Shown here: positions 1-11,463 of the stretch, one piece after another | Layout: every line of letters starts with the position of its first letter | Position numbering within the stretch: the stretch's first letter is position 1 | From: Cunninghamia lanceolata | Lineage: Eukaryota > Streptophyta > Pinopsida > Cupressales > Cupressaceae | NCBI GenBank assembly: GCA_027924645.1 | Contig: BSBN01001199.1 | Coordinates: 496,001-560,000, forward strand | Length of the DNA: 64,000 nucleotides | Direction: 5' to 3' | The notes under the pieces: generated by a model | What the model saw: only the letters and a program-made list of their open reading frames with translations | Databases searched by the model: none | What the model was told of the DNA's origin: nothing | Translations under genes and position numbers: made by a program

Positions 1-1950
1 GATAAAATGAGTTCTAAAAATGTGATAAGGAGATGAATGCCAAAACAAGTATAATTTGTAATGTAAAATTGTTGGTGTGTATAAGACAAGTTGAACAATA
101 CTATGACTAGTGCAGAAATCCAAACTCTAACATGAAACCATAGCAATACATGTCTTTGATTATTATAAATATAGTGAGGACCAAACCACAAGGAGCACAC
201 AAAAGATATAAATTTGCAAAAAAGAGGGCATAGGTGACACCTTAAATGCATCTTAAGCTCTATTGGAATTATGAGCAATATTTTTCTTTTAAAATGGGAA
301 ATCTCAAACTTTTAATAGCATGTGGTCTTTCGACTAGTGTGACAAAGAAATTCCAAGTTTTTTCTTTAAATATGTCTCTACAAATAGATTTCATAGGGTG
401 GCGCACAAGAATGTAGAGGTCTTCTAAATTTAACATTTCTCTTGCAGAATTTTTAAAGATAGAAAACCCTAATTTGGTAAAAAAACTTTGACTTTAGATA
501 GAAAATACTCAATGAACCACTACAAAATAAATGGTTATGAATTTTAATAGCGCATCCATGAGATTATAGACTACTTTTTAATCTCCTAACATAACTACAA
601 CTACACTCCCACCTTTTACAGTCTCTTAAATACCATTGCAAGTTAAAATTATGGACTAAACCACCGTAAAATGAGATCTACCCCCACAAGTTAGAGATAA
701 GAAATATCATACCTTCCTTAAGTCTCACATCCTCAAAATCAAGAAAACAATTGACAAATTGGAAGATCAAATATAATACATCTTTATACTCATCTTTTTG
801 TCTGCATAGTAGAAAATTAGTTACTTTTATGGGAAGAAATTGTGTACTCATAGTGATGTTTTGTAGTTTTACCAAGGAAAATATATTTTTGTCACCTACA
901 ACAAGTGGTGGTTTTGTAAGGCCACCTAAACCTTATCTTGTTATTTTTAGAATAAATGTTTATATTGACACTTATTTGATAGGGTATTGTTAAGAATGTA
1001 TTGAAGTTGGTTGAACAATTACTTAACTATTATGTATGCATAGTTGATTTGTATTTTGTTAATTCAACAATTAGTGGCAATAATTACTTTAGATATTTAA
1101 ATATCTTTTTGAAAAAAAAAAAAACTTAATGCTTGTCTTCTATTTTTTACCACAAGGAAGAAGTGGGGTTGGAGGAATCTTGGAAAAATCTTTATTTATT
1201 TTCATAACTGTGGTTGAGGGAATCCATGTACAAATCATGATATATATGCTTTTAATTGCATACATAGTGAATTTGCATGTGTAAATAGAAATAATTATTT
1301 ATTTAAAGTTTTATGAAAAGAAATAGTTGAAATGGATTTACTTAAGATTTAAATACAATTTAATGCTTGATTTAAATTTTTATTATTACTAAGTATTATT
1401 TTTAAAACTAGTGAAGGAATCTTGAAATAATTAACTTAGTTTTTTTAAAGAGAGTGGGGATATATTTAGGATGGGAAATTAAATATGGAGAGGGAGGGAA
1501 ATTATTGGGAGTTGCTATTTTTCTAAGTGGGGTGGTTATAAATTTCAAGAATGAAGATCTGAGAAGGTAACCAGAACAGAAGGAACAATTTGGGAAAAAT
1601 GAGTAGAAGCTTGGGAATTCTGTGAAGATTGGATAGCAGTAATGATAAGATAAATTCCAGGTATGCAAAAATGATTTATTGTTTATGTTAAATTTAGTTG
1701 AAATTAATTTCTGTAATATGCAATACTTTTTTTATTCTTTGAATTCTCTTCTACAAAATTTGTTTATTCTAACCCCGTCATTAAAGGGTCTTGAATAATC
1801 CTCTTAGTGATAACTCTCTTTAAACCTATATTTTACCTTGGTAATGTCCTCACTCATTGAGGTCCATACATCTTGCTATTGTTCAATGCTTGTTATGACA
1901 CCTCTCAACATTTCCTAGAAGATGAATGCTTGAATATTGGATGATGTAAA
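1..1950. other. AT-rich stretch with no recognised feature
   Basis: Both strands were read for conserved domain motifs and repeat termini and none was found. Short open frames at 678-993 and 1408-1668 have no recognisable domain and look like chance frames in AT-rich DNA. A 13-base A run lies near 1112-1124. Confidence 0.6.
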
Positions 1951-2399
1951 TGTTAGAATCTGAAAAGATTAATAACCCAGAAAACTAGTGCAAAGAATAG
2001 ATATTAAAACTATGAATGCAAATGATACGAAATCAAAATAGCAACACAGAGTTAGTCTCCAAGAGAGTAATGCAAATGCTAGAAGCAAAATAGCATTAAG
2101 AGGATGCAAAAGCAAAAGATGTCAAATACAAGCCAGGTAGCATGCTTATATAGACTAGGAAGAGAGAGGAGGTGGCAACACCGACCAATGAGGAGCAACC
2201 ATCTATCAGACTAAAGATAGCAAAGTATCTTCCCAAGATAGCTAATGGATGCTCACATGTAGGAAGGTGACACCTCGCAACCACTCACCTAATAAGACAT
2301 GCTTTATTAACCTAAGCGAGATTAATAGAAGTGTAGGAAAAACCTAGGAATATAGGAAAAATAAATAACCCATCTAGGAAATAAAAACCTACACTAACA
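1951..2399 (-). mobile_element. Solo LTR of a Copia-like element, 449 bp
   Basis: The segment begins TGTTAG and ends CTAACA, a short terminal inverted repeat typical of plant LTRs. It is flanked on both sides by GTAAA (1946-1950 and 2400-2404), a perfect 5-bp target-site duplication. No internal region or primer-binding site follows, so it is a solo LTR left by LTR-LTR recombination. Its body resembles the LTR-like segments near 57.7-58.05 kb and 58.5-58.83 kb, for example a shared ACCAATGAG block and a similar end. Those LTRs belong to minus-strand Copia remnants, and the minus orientation here is inferred from that similarity. Confidence 0.85.
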
Positions 2400-2913
2400 G
2401 TAAATGAACCCTACCTTGCATCTATTATTCATACTTGGGTAGATTTGTTTGTTGTATAAAGAATCTGAATGTCTCTGCTGAGAAATGCCACAACCCCTTG
2501 AGGCCATACAGACTTATCATGATACCTGAGACATCCTATCAAACCCCATCATGGATTGATTATCTTAGTACTATTTTCTTTTCTTCCAATCATCTTAAGA
2601 ATATGTAGATTTTGGTAAAACATGTAATATAAATCCATTCAAATTTAATAACATAAATTTTCCTACAAGAGGCCGTACATCTAGCCTTGGAAAACCTATG
2701 ATGTCTTGTATCAACACCATCCTGTTTACTCCTTGGATACTCTATAAATCATTTTACAATGACACTCTGTATAAAAACTAGTAGATCTTACTTCATATTT
2801 GAACATATTCAAACCCTCCCTAGAAGAGACCAAACAAGTAGCAGTGTTCTTGATTTCATGTTGTATACCCAACCATTATCCACTTAAAATTAATCCTCTG
2901 AACATGGAGAAAT
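2400..2913. other. Intergenic spacer, nothing recognised
   Basis: No repeat terminus, domain or RNA gene was seen between the solo LTR and the next LTR element. The final bases (2909-2913, GAAAT) are the left target-site duplication of El-1. Confidence 0.5.
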
Positions 2914-4030
2914 TGTTGGCAAGAGACACTATGTGGCTTCATGATTGTTGTCATTGATGGCAACAAAGTCTATCCCACACATCCGCAGCACATAGTATGT
3001 CTATATCGGAAGATAGATTGAAGATTGTTTTGGTACGGTAAGCAAGAATAGAGCATGCAACAAGGTCTGACAATCAGGTCCAAATCTCTCAGATGGTGTA
3101 ACTCAGCAAGTTGCAGACTTGGACAAGCCAAGAGGAGTATCATGACTACTATATTCTAGAGATTGAGCCTCCGGTGAGAAAACATGGAAAAGATATGAGC
3201 ATCTGAGTGTTGGGTTCTAGACAGGCAGAGCAGACTAAGGAAGAACTAACCGGTACAGTATCAGACTTCAATCCAGATGAGTAATTGATGTTGATCAAGC
3301 TATTTGAGGGATCATACAATATTGGCCAACATGATTGACGACTTCAATGTCTATGATTTTGATACGCATCACATATCAAGCATGGATTCAGCCGACAGAT
3401 CAGTATGTTGTAGATATCTTTCGTATTCCGATTGTTGACTAGAAAGTTGTTGAAATCTTTTGTGCAGATATATATATCTGATTGATTCCAGTATGAAGAG
3501 GTGTGTGATGAAATAGTGTGCGAAGAAAGGCAGAGATAAGTGTGGAAGCAGCAATACAAGTTTGGTATGTAATAGAGTAGTAGTATTAGAGCAAAGGAAA
3601 AATGAAGTGCATTAGATCAGTTTATTGAGCCTAACCGAAACTAAACTTCAGCATTTGTGGATGCCTCTCATCAGTTCAAACACCTGGTTACCTTCTATAA
3701 ACTTTGTAGACACTGAGTCTCTTGTAGGCAGTGTGCCTCTTGTGAGTAGTGTGCTCGGGTAGTGAGCCCTAATTGGCAAGTGCCATTTTGTACTTCTTAT
3801 TCTTTTAACAGAGAATATAATCTTGGGTTAGTCACCCTGTGGTTTTTCCCTTAACAGGGTTTTCCACATAAAAATTCTTGTGTTATGTGTGTTGATTTTA
3901 TTTCTGCTCTCATGATTATGTATGCTTATTTGTTTTGATGCTGCACTAATTGTTAAGGGAGAGAAGAAAGTTAAGATATTTGAGATAACTGATTCATACC
4001 CCCTCTTAGTTATCTGCCCTATTTCCAACA
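2914..4030 (+). repeat. 5' LTR of El-1
   Basis: It starts TGTTGG and ends CCAACA, and its partner at 9365-10483 is nearly the same length and very similar throughout. Around 3715-3772 it has imperfect short tandem units built on an AGTGTGC(C/T)TC theme that can form small hairpins. The last third (from about 3740) is closely similar to the minus-strand LTR of element C. Confidence 0.92.
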
Positions 4031-4032
4031 AT

Positions 4033-4044
4033 TGGTATCAGAGC
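4033..4044 (+). promoter_or_regulatory. Primer-binding site of El-1 (tRNA-iMet type)
   Basis: TGGTATCAGAGC is complementary to the 3' end of plant initiator methionine tRNA, the usual primer of Ty1/Copia and many plant LTR elements. It lies two bases after the 5' LTR end. Confidence 0.9.
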
Positions 4045-4095
4045 TAAGTTCCTCTAAACAAAGCCTAACAGCTTGAGGAAGATCTGGGAATCTCA

Positions 4096-5277
4096 ATGGA
4101 TATGTATGGTATGAAGGAGCAACTTCAGTCTACCCTAGATGATCTTGAGTAATCTCACTCTGAAGTCAATAACTTGAGAGAAAGACTCAAACAAGCTGAT
4201 GATTTCATAAATGAGCTAAAAGAAAAATTGATTATCTCAGTGAAAAAGAGAAAGGAACTACTTCAAAAATTAGCAAGTCAAAGTGAAGCCAATGATAGTA
4301 ATGAAGATCTGAATGTGAAAAACAAGCTATGTGAGAAGCTATCAAAAGAAGTCATTATGGTAAGGCATGAGATGGAATCAGGGGTTATGCGATTCACCCA
4401 AGAAATTGAAGAGAAAAGGAAAATTGAAGATAATCTAAAACAATCTCTCAAGGAGAAGACAGAGGACTGCCACAAAATTGATAGAATAATCAGGCATCTT
4501 AAATCTGATCTTGAAGAAGCTAGAGATAATGAAGAACAACTTGAGAATCAGATAGACACTCTTAAACAAGATCTTCAAACAACAAATGAATACAAAGAGA
4601 AATTCAAGATAAGCTCAGCTCAACTTGAAGTTCTTCTTGAAAGCTAAAAGAGGGTAGATGACAAGCATGGCTTGGGATATGAGAAAGGAGAGAGCTCTGA
4701 ATCTGTTCAAAAGAACTCTGGATCATGAAATCAAAGAAACAGGCCTAGAAGACCTCTGGTAAGGCAGCCAAATGCTCAGAGATATCCATCCTTCAATGGT
4801 TATTGCTATAATTGCAACAAGTTTAGTCATAAAGTAACTCAGTGCAGAAGGAGAATGAATCAGAATAATCCATCCTTCTTCAGACAGTGTTTCAACTGCA
4901 AAAGGTATGGTCACAAATCTCATGAATGTAGAAATATGCAAATAAACAATTCATTCAATGGTAGATTCTTTGCATGCAATAGAAAGGGACATATGGCTAA
5001 TCAATGTAGACCAAGAGGATATCAGTCAAATATGAAAAGAAATATTGTTTGTTACAATTGCAATAGATCCGGTCATATTGCCAAATTCTGCAGAAATAAA
5101 AATTAGGATAAAAAGGTTCTGGTGCATCATAATCAAAATCAAGACAAGGGAAAAGGCAAAGTGAATGCGGATGAAGTTCAAAGGGAGATGAGCAAGATCT
5201 GGGTGAAGAAGAGTACAAAAAATGATGGGGATGGATCCGCACCAGAATCTGGTGCTGATATTCCTTCCAGAAATTAA
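4096..5277 (+). pseudogene. Gag-like protein: coiled coil plus four CCHC zinc knuckles (decayed)
   Basis: A single reading frame runs from the ATG at 4096 to the stop at 5275-5277. It is interrupted by several in-frame stops (near 4150, 4645, 4725 and 5104). The first half is rich in Lys, Glu, Leu and Gln with heptad-like spacing and is a probable coiled coil. A short Gly-Leu-Gly-Tyr stretch near 4670, familiar from plant Copia gag proteins, precedes the knuckles. Knuckles with CX2CX4HX4C spacing lie at 4804-4845, 4888-4929 and 5050-5091. A fourth at 4966-5007 has Phe (TTC) in place of its first Cys. The role by family knowledge is nucleocapsid RNA packaging. All interruptions are compatible with decay after insertion. 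Confidence 0.8.
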
Positions 5278-5916
5278 ACAGATGAGCTCTAGCTCAGGGG
5301 GAGTCACAAAGAAAAATAAATTCCCCCAGCCAGTCAATTGGTGCCTATATTTGCCACATGAAATGTTGCGGATAAAAGGGTTCTCAAAAAATTATCTATA
5401 TAACCCTCGGTGAAAATATGAATGATCCGCATAGAGTTTTTGCAAGAGTTTAATCATCCAAGAATGATCTGATCTGATAGCCATCTGGTAAAAGCAGGAT
5501 TTTCATAAACAGATCCAGTGTGATTCAAAGCTGAGATATCTCGATCTGTGGACTCATGGCATGATTGGAGGAATGAAGATACATTGTCAATTTTCACTAA
5601 AAATGATTCTAAGTGCATCTCAATGATTCAGAAAGATCTCTCTCAGAACAAGACAATTGGATGACTTAAGTTGTGCATTTATTGCAAAAGGAAATTAGGG
5701 TTTACGCAGAGATAAAAGGGTTCTTTTACTCATCTTTTGCACATTTGCATTCGAGAAGAAGAAAAGAAGAGCTCTGCATTAAGTTTTTACAACTTTCTCA
5801 AAGATCAACCACAGAATCCGATTCAACCAGTGATTTGTTCAAGCTCTTTTTCCGAAACCCTGAAGTGTAAAAAGGTACTTCCATTCTAAATATCTCTCTC
5901 TAAATCTTGTGCAAAA

Positions 5917-8900
5917 ATGGCTACTCCAATGGTTGTTAAGGTCTCTGATAGGCCGCACCCAAAGTTTAAGAAACAGCCCTTCAAATCCCTAGAAGTTGAT
6001 CCCTTAGGTTCTTTTTCTAGCATTCTGCCTAGGGTTTTGCACATATACATCCACGCCAATATTGAGGAATTTGGAGAATCTAAGTTGATGGACATCTACC
6101 ATAAACAATTAATAGATGAAAGTTTTGAGCTCAAACCTCAATACAAGGCCCTCCGAGATAAGTACTTTGGACATTGCATCCACTTTCCCTATTTGGTAGA
6201 AGATGAATGGGTCTGGTATGTTCTTAGTAGAATATATGACAATTTCATGTGGTTGATGAAGCCTTTCAAGATAACAAAAGATGCCATTAGGGTAGTAACT
6301 AGATTGCACTCATCTAGTGGGTTACCTGCACTCAAATCTGTCAAGAACTAGATAGTAAGTGAAGCCACCGGATCTAAGTTTGACAAGAGAGCAATGACCA
6401 TAGAAGACATCACAGATCTAGATATCAAATTTGCCTCTATGATAATTGGTTATAAAATCTATCATTCCAGCAGGGACAATTCTGTGTCTGGGACTGTAAT
6501 TTACACAACATATTAGATGTTAAGGGAAAATACTGATTATGACCTATGTGATCTTCTTCTAAACCAACTGTTAGAAAACGTGCACAAGATCAAGAAGGAT
6601 AAGAAGAACCCATTCAAGTATGGTTATTTAATACTGTGTCTGTTCTTTTATTATATGAATGAGCTACCCAGATCAAGTGGTTGGGTATGGTAAAATGATA
6701 GACCAGTTGCCATACAAATCAAAGACTATATCTATGGACTTGGTAATGCTAAGGCTCAAAGCACAGTGCTTTGGGGATATTTTAAGAACTTCCAAAGTAT
6801 GATGCAGGCCAGAGAAAGAATTCCTCAAATAATAGTTGAAAAATATAAGGATACAGTATGCTTCATGGTAGACACTGATCAATGCCTAATGGAGGCAGTT
6901 GAGCCCAGAATAGTTTGGATTATGCCAATGGGATATGAGGTTGATGAGAAAATCATGGAGCTACATATCCAACAAGTTTGCTGAGTCAGCCTAAGGACCT
7001 TGAGGCAGAAAGGGTTGGAACCTTTGAAGAATTAAGTGTAAAGATACATGTTGAACTGAGACAACCGGAGATAAAAAGAAAAGTGAGAAGGGAAGTAGAG
7101 GAAATTTCCAAAAGATATGGCATATCAAAAGAGGTAGTTGATACAAACAAAGAGAAAATAGAAAGAGCCGAGAAAGAGAAACAAGAAGTAGAAAAAGAAA
7201 GTGTTCCAGTGCAAGCCTCCTCCCGGACTAGGTCCTCCAAGAGCTCTGCACCTACCACCTCTAAGAGCTCAAGAGCCTCAAAACCGGAAGCCAAGACATC
7301 CAGAAAGGGAGAAAAGAAAACAAAAACAAAGGCCACAAGGTCCTACATAAGCCAAAAGGATGATGAAGAAATAGAGTCTGATGAGGAAGTTAAGAAAATG
7401 ATGAAGAAGAAAACATCCGGGGAATCCTCTGCCGATAAAAACAAAGAAGAAGGGGCAAAAGAATTTGTTGAAAAGCCCACTCTTTCTATTGATGATATCA
7501 TCAAGGCAGTCACTATGGATGGAAATTTGCAACCAATCATAGAATTTTATGATGATTATAGTGATACTGACAAAAGGATCTTGGAAGAAGCTACAGTCAT
7601 GTACCTGAATATTTATAATAAAACATTCATTGAAATCATTTCTCTAATTCCCAAAATTCTAGAGAAGGTACTTGAACTTAGAAAAGAGAATGCCAAGGAA
7701 AAGGACTTAGAGATCTGACAACAGATTGCTATTTAGCTCTATCCTTCCATTACTCCAAAGAAAATGAACATGATCTTTAAGGACTGCAAGGATGAATTTC
7801 GGAGCAAAGCAAGAATGAACAAACTAATACTTGGAGAGACTGATCAGGTAGCAAGAGAAACAAAAGACATCCTCTAGAATGCCTTCAAAAGATTCAATCT
7901 TCCTATCATAGAGGAATTAGATGAAGAACCTTCTACCATGGATGTCAAAGGATTAAATGCATCAAAAGAAGAATCTACTAAGAAAAATGTAGAAGGGTCA
8001 AAAGAGATAGATGAGGAGAAGTCTAAAGACTTGGATTCCTCTGTTTCAGAAGAGGAAGTTCATGAAGAAGTTAACATCTCTCCTTCGGATCCCACTGCAG
8101 ACATTCTAGACTTAGGAACTGAAGGAGAAGGAAGAAAAGAAGAAAAAGTGAGTCAAAAAGAGGAGGTAAAGGGAAGAGAAGAAGAACAAACAGAGAAAAT
8201 CTCTGATGACAGCTCTAAGATTCCAAAGGAAAAGAAGACTCAGTCTTTGGCAAGAGACACTGTAGAGGCAGTGAAGAATTTCTTGACCAAAGAGATGATG
8301 GAGATAGATGAACTGAAACTATTCCAAGGACCACTGAATTTTGATTCCCTCTCTCTGTTCCAGACAATGAAAATAGCATCTTTTGCCCAAGATAAAGCAA
8401 AAGAAAAGCTTCTAAAATCTCACATGGAAGACTGTGAGCTGATAGAGATTACATCCGGGATGTTGGAGAAGATCATGCCATCCTTCCAAAAGGATCCTTC
8501 GGCCTCTCCATCCGGTAATTTGAAATCTCTGGTTAACTCTATTAGCACCCATTTTGATTCTTTAGAAAAATTGCCAGAAGAGAAAGTCAGGAAAGAGTTT
8601 TTGGGAAAGAGATTCACTGAAGTATAGGGACTCATAGCTAATGATAGGAGGACCCTAGATATTGGAATAAAGAGCCTAGAAAATTCTCTTAAAGATGGTG
8701 GGGACATGTACAAATTTTGTCTATCCTGGTCTAAAGTGACCAAGGATATTGAAAAGAAGGTAAACTGTCAAGTTTATCTCAAAATTTTGATCCCCTCACT
8801 ACATCCATAATGAATCAAGAATGCCAGGCTATTGCCATTATAAATTAAATAAAGAGGCTGGTCAAGGAGAAGAAGAATATAATAAGCAGGATGAGTGAAC

Positions 8901-9130
8901 TCAGAGGGATAATCATCCCTAAGTTAGAGGCAATGCATGAGGCCTTATCAGATGCTCAGACCACAGCCTGAACCAGTGATCCAGTAAACTTAAGAAGGAC
9001 AGAAGCTTATGCATTTTTGTTAAGTGGTCAAATCTCATGTTTGGACAAGATGAAGCAGAGTTGGGCAATAGAATTTGTACAGTTGAAGACCACTTTTGCG
9101 GATAACTTAAGTATATGTAAGTATAACATG
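5917..9130 (+). pseudogene. Unidentified long accessory ORF of El-1 (about 1,070 codons, decayed)
   Basis: An ATG at 5917 in a good context opens a frame that continues through stops near 6349, 6514 and 6690 to 6984. The frame then shifts and continues from about 6978 to beyond 8620, with further stops near 7716, 7734, 7875 and 8625, and weaker coding character to about 9130. The N-terminal third looks globular, and contains a motif of the form KITxDAIRxxTxL near 6264-6321. The middle (about 7150-7450 and 7950-8250) is highly charged, rich in Lys, Glu and Ser. The C-terminal part (8270-8620) is helical in character. I do not recognise the family. It could be a plant transposon-associated globular domain or an env-like late ORF of the kind known downstream of pol in SIRE-type Copia elements. 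It occupies the place where pol would be expected. Confidence 0.6.
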
Positions 9131-9203
9131 TATATATACTTATGCGGCTATGTATAGGTTGATTTTTGCAAATTTTGGTGTGCAAATTCCACCCTTTGCC
9201 ATT

Positions 9204-9364
9204 GATGTCAAAGGGGGAGTGAGGAGTAGTGAAAAATGTGGAATCCAGCCAAGGGGAAGCTCTGGTAAAATAGTACATAAGACAGAGCATCAGCCAAGAG
9301 GGAGTTTGCTACGACACTTAGTCATTTTTCACTGAGTGTTGCCATCAATGCCAAAGTGGGAGAT
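9204..9364 (+). promoter_or_regulatory. Duplicated polypurine tracts of El-1
   Basis: Two similar segments, each a CCAT(T/C)(G/A)ATG-type stretch followed by a purine run, lie about 150 bp apart: CAAAGGGGGAGTGAGGAG near 9208-9225 and CAAAGTGGGAGA directly before the 3' LTR. The second is in the position of the plus-strand primer. The first is an upstream copy. Element C shows the same duplication on the minus strand near 31353-31376 and 31528-31555. Confidence 0.65.
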
Positions 9365-10483
9365 TGTTGGCAAGAGACACTGTGTGGATTTATGATTGTT
9401 GTCATTGATGGCATCAAAGTCTATCCCACACATCCACAGCACATAGTATGTCTATACCGGAAGACAGATTAAAGATTGTTTTGGTCCAGTAAGCAAGAAC
9501 AGAGCATGCAGCAAGGTTCGACAATCAGGTCTGGATCTCTCAAATGGTGTAACTCAGCAAGTTGCGGACATGGACAAGCCAAGAGGAGTATCATGACTAC
9601 TATATTCCAGAGATTGAGCCTCTGGTGAGAAAACATGGAAAAGATATGAGCATTTGAGTGTTGGGTTCCAGACAGGCAGAGCAGACTAAGGAAGAACTAA
9701 TCGGTAGAGTATCAGACTTCAATCCGAATGAGTAATTGATGTTGTTCAAGCTATTTGAGGGATCATACAATATTGGCCGACATGATTGATGACTTCAATG
9801 TCTATGATTTTGATACGCATCACATATCAAGCATGGATTCAGCCGACAGATTAGTAAGTTGTAGATATCTTTAGTATTATGGTTGCTGACTAGAAAGTTG
9901 TTGAAATCTTTGGTGCAGATATATATATCTGATGGATTCTAGTATGAAGAGGTGTGTGTGATGAAATAGTGTGTGAAGAAAGGTAGAGATAAGTGTGGAA
10001 GCAGCAATACAAGTCTGGTATGTAACAGAGCAACAACACTAGAGCAAAGGAAGAATGAAGTGCATTAGATCAATTTATTGAGCCTAACTGGAACTGAACT
10101 TTAGCATTTGTGGATGCCTCTCATCAGTTCAAACACCTAGCTACCTTCTATAAACTTTGTAGATAGTGAGTCTCTTGTAGGCAGTGTGCCTCTTGTGAGT
10201 AGTGTGCTCGGGCAGTGAGCCCTATTTGGCAAGTGCCATTTTGTACTTCTTATTCTTTTAACAGAGAATACAATCTTGGGTTAGTCACCCTGTGGTTTTT
10301 CCCTTAACAGGGTTTTCCATGTAAAAATTCTTGTGTTATGTGTGTTGATTTGATTTTTGCTCTAATGATTATGTATGCTTATTTGTTTTGATGCTGCACT
10401 AATTGTTAAGGGAGAGAAGAAAGTTAAGATATTTGAGATAACTAATTCACCCCCCCTCTCAGTTATCTACCTTATTTCCAACA
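9365..10483 (+). repeat. 3' LTR of El-1
   Basis: It is a direct copy of 2914-4030 with scattered substitutions and small indels, including a longer C run near 10450-10456. It ends CCAACA and is followed by the GAAAT duplication. Confidence 0.92.
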
Positions 10484-10603
10484 GAAATAAATCAAAATTT
10501 ATAGTACTCCAAATGCAGAGAGATTAGTTGAGGATTGCAAAGAAATAATTTAAAATAGTATATAAAAAGAGAGATATAGAAGCAGCTACTTTAAGGGCCG
10601 TAC

Positions 10604-11463
10604 TGTTGGAAATGAGGTGTCTCAACCTTGCATATTTCCCATAACATTTATTTGTATTTAATATTTTCCCCCATGCAGTTATTATTTTATTGAGCTCCAA
10701 AATAATGTAGGGGCGTTTGAATTCTTAATTGGCACTTTTGCCACATGTCCGTGCCTTGAAAATTGAAATATTAGTTGTCAAAAGATGCCCACATGATAGT
10801 ATATCATGGAAGGACTATTTTTAGAGGTATTATGATAGATTCTAAACAACTGTAAGGGTCAAAAATGGGGGAGAACATTTTAGACGTGAGAGCTTATTTT
10901 TAGACTGGAATCTTGGCTGAGAAGTTAAGTACATGGTTTTGTAAAACCACAGATGGATTCTTGTATAGCCAGAAGTCTATAAATTGAAGGCTTGAAGAGA
11001 AGTTTGTGGAGAGGAGAGTTTTATGTAGGGTAATCCTGTCAGTTTTTCCTCCAGAAGAGCAAGATGTAAATCTCCATGTTAAGGCTTTGAGCCTGCAAGT
11101 GTATTGTAACATGTTTGTTGTTGCGGATTAATACATTGGTTTGATGCTTTGGACTGTGGGATTTTTTACCCGAAAGGGTTTTCCCCACGTATATTGGTGT
11201 CTCTTCTCTTCTGTCTATCTTTCTTCTATTCTTCTTGTTTCATATTCTTAAAGTGTTAATTTACATGTCGTTATGCTGCTAAAATTTTGTTAGATCTGTA
11301 AGCTACATTATCTTTCCTGTAAGGGTTAATGAGATGGGAAATCAACTATGTCTATTTCCGCTTTAAGGGCATAGTAGTATGTGCTTGCATCAAGTTATTG
11401 AATATATGTTAAGTAAAATATAAGATGTTGTAAGGTGCATGCTGGGTTCTCTTTTCCCTTTCA
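10604..11463 (+). repeat. 5' LTR of El-2
   Basis: It starts TGTTGG, ends TTTCA and is matched by 15102-15963 with scattered differences. The family differs from the El-1 LTR, although both end next to the same primer-binding site. Confidence 0.9.

Larger units (their letters stand above)
2914..10483 (+). mobile_element. El-1: complete non-autonomous LTR retrotransposon (gag-like plus accessory ORF), 7.57 kb
   Basis: Two direct LTRs (2914-4030 and 9365-10483) enclose a 5.3-kb interior. The element is flanked by a perfect GAAAT duplication (2909-2913 and 10484-10488). A primer-binding site TGGTATCAGAGC follows the 5' LTR, and a purine-rich tract ending AAAGTGGGAGA precedes the 3' LTR. The interior encodes a coiled-coil protein with CCHC knuckles and then a long charged protein. 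I see no aspartic protease, integrase, reverse transcriptase or RNase H motif on either strand. It therefore resembles a TR-GAG or LARD-type element that depends on a helper. The 3' half of its LTR matches the LTR of Copia element C (30205-37273), which is the likely helper family. Confidence 0.9.

Noticed and set aside
3344..3559. Open frames antisense to the El-1 LTR
   Set aside because: They lie inside an LTR, on the opposite strand, with no domain. Chance frames.
6986..7540. Minus-strand open frames of 65-116 codons across the charged part of the El-1 accessory ORF
   Set aside because: They are reverse shadows of Lys/Glu/Ser-rich codons, giving Phe/Ser/Leu-rich peptides. No independent evidence.
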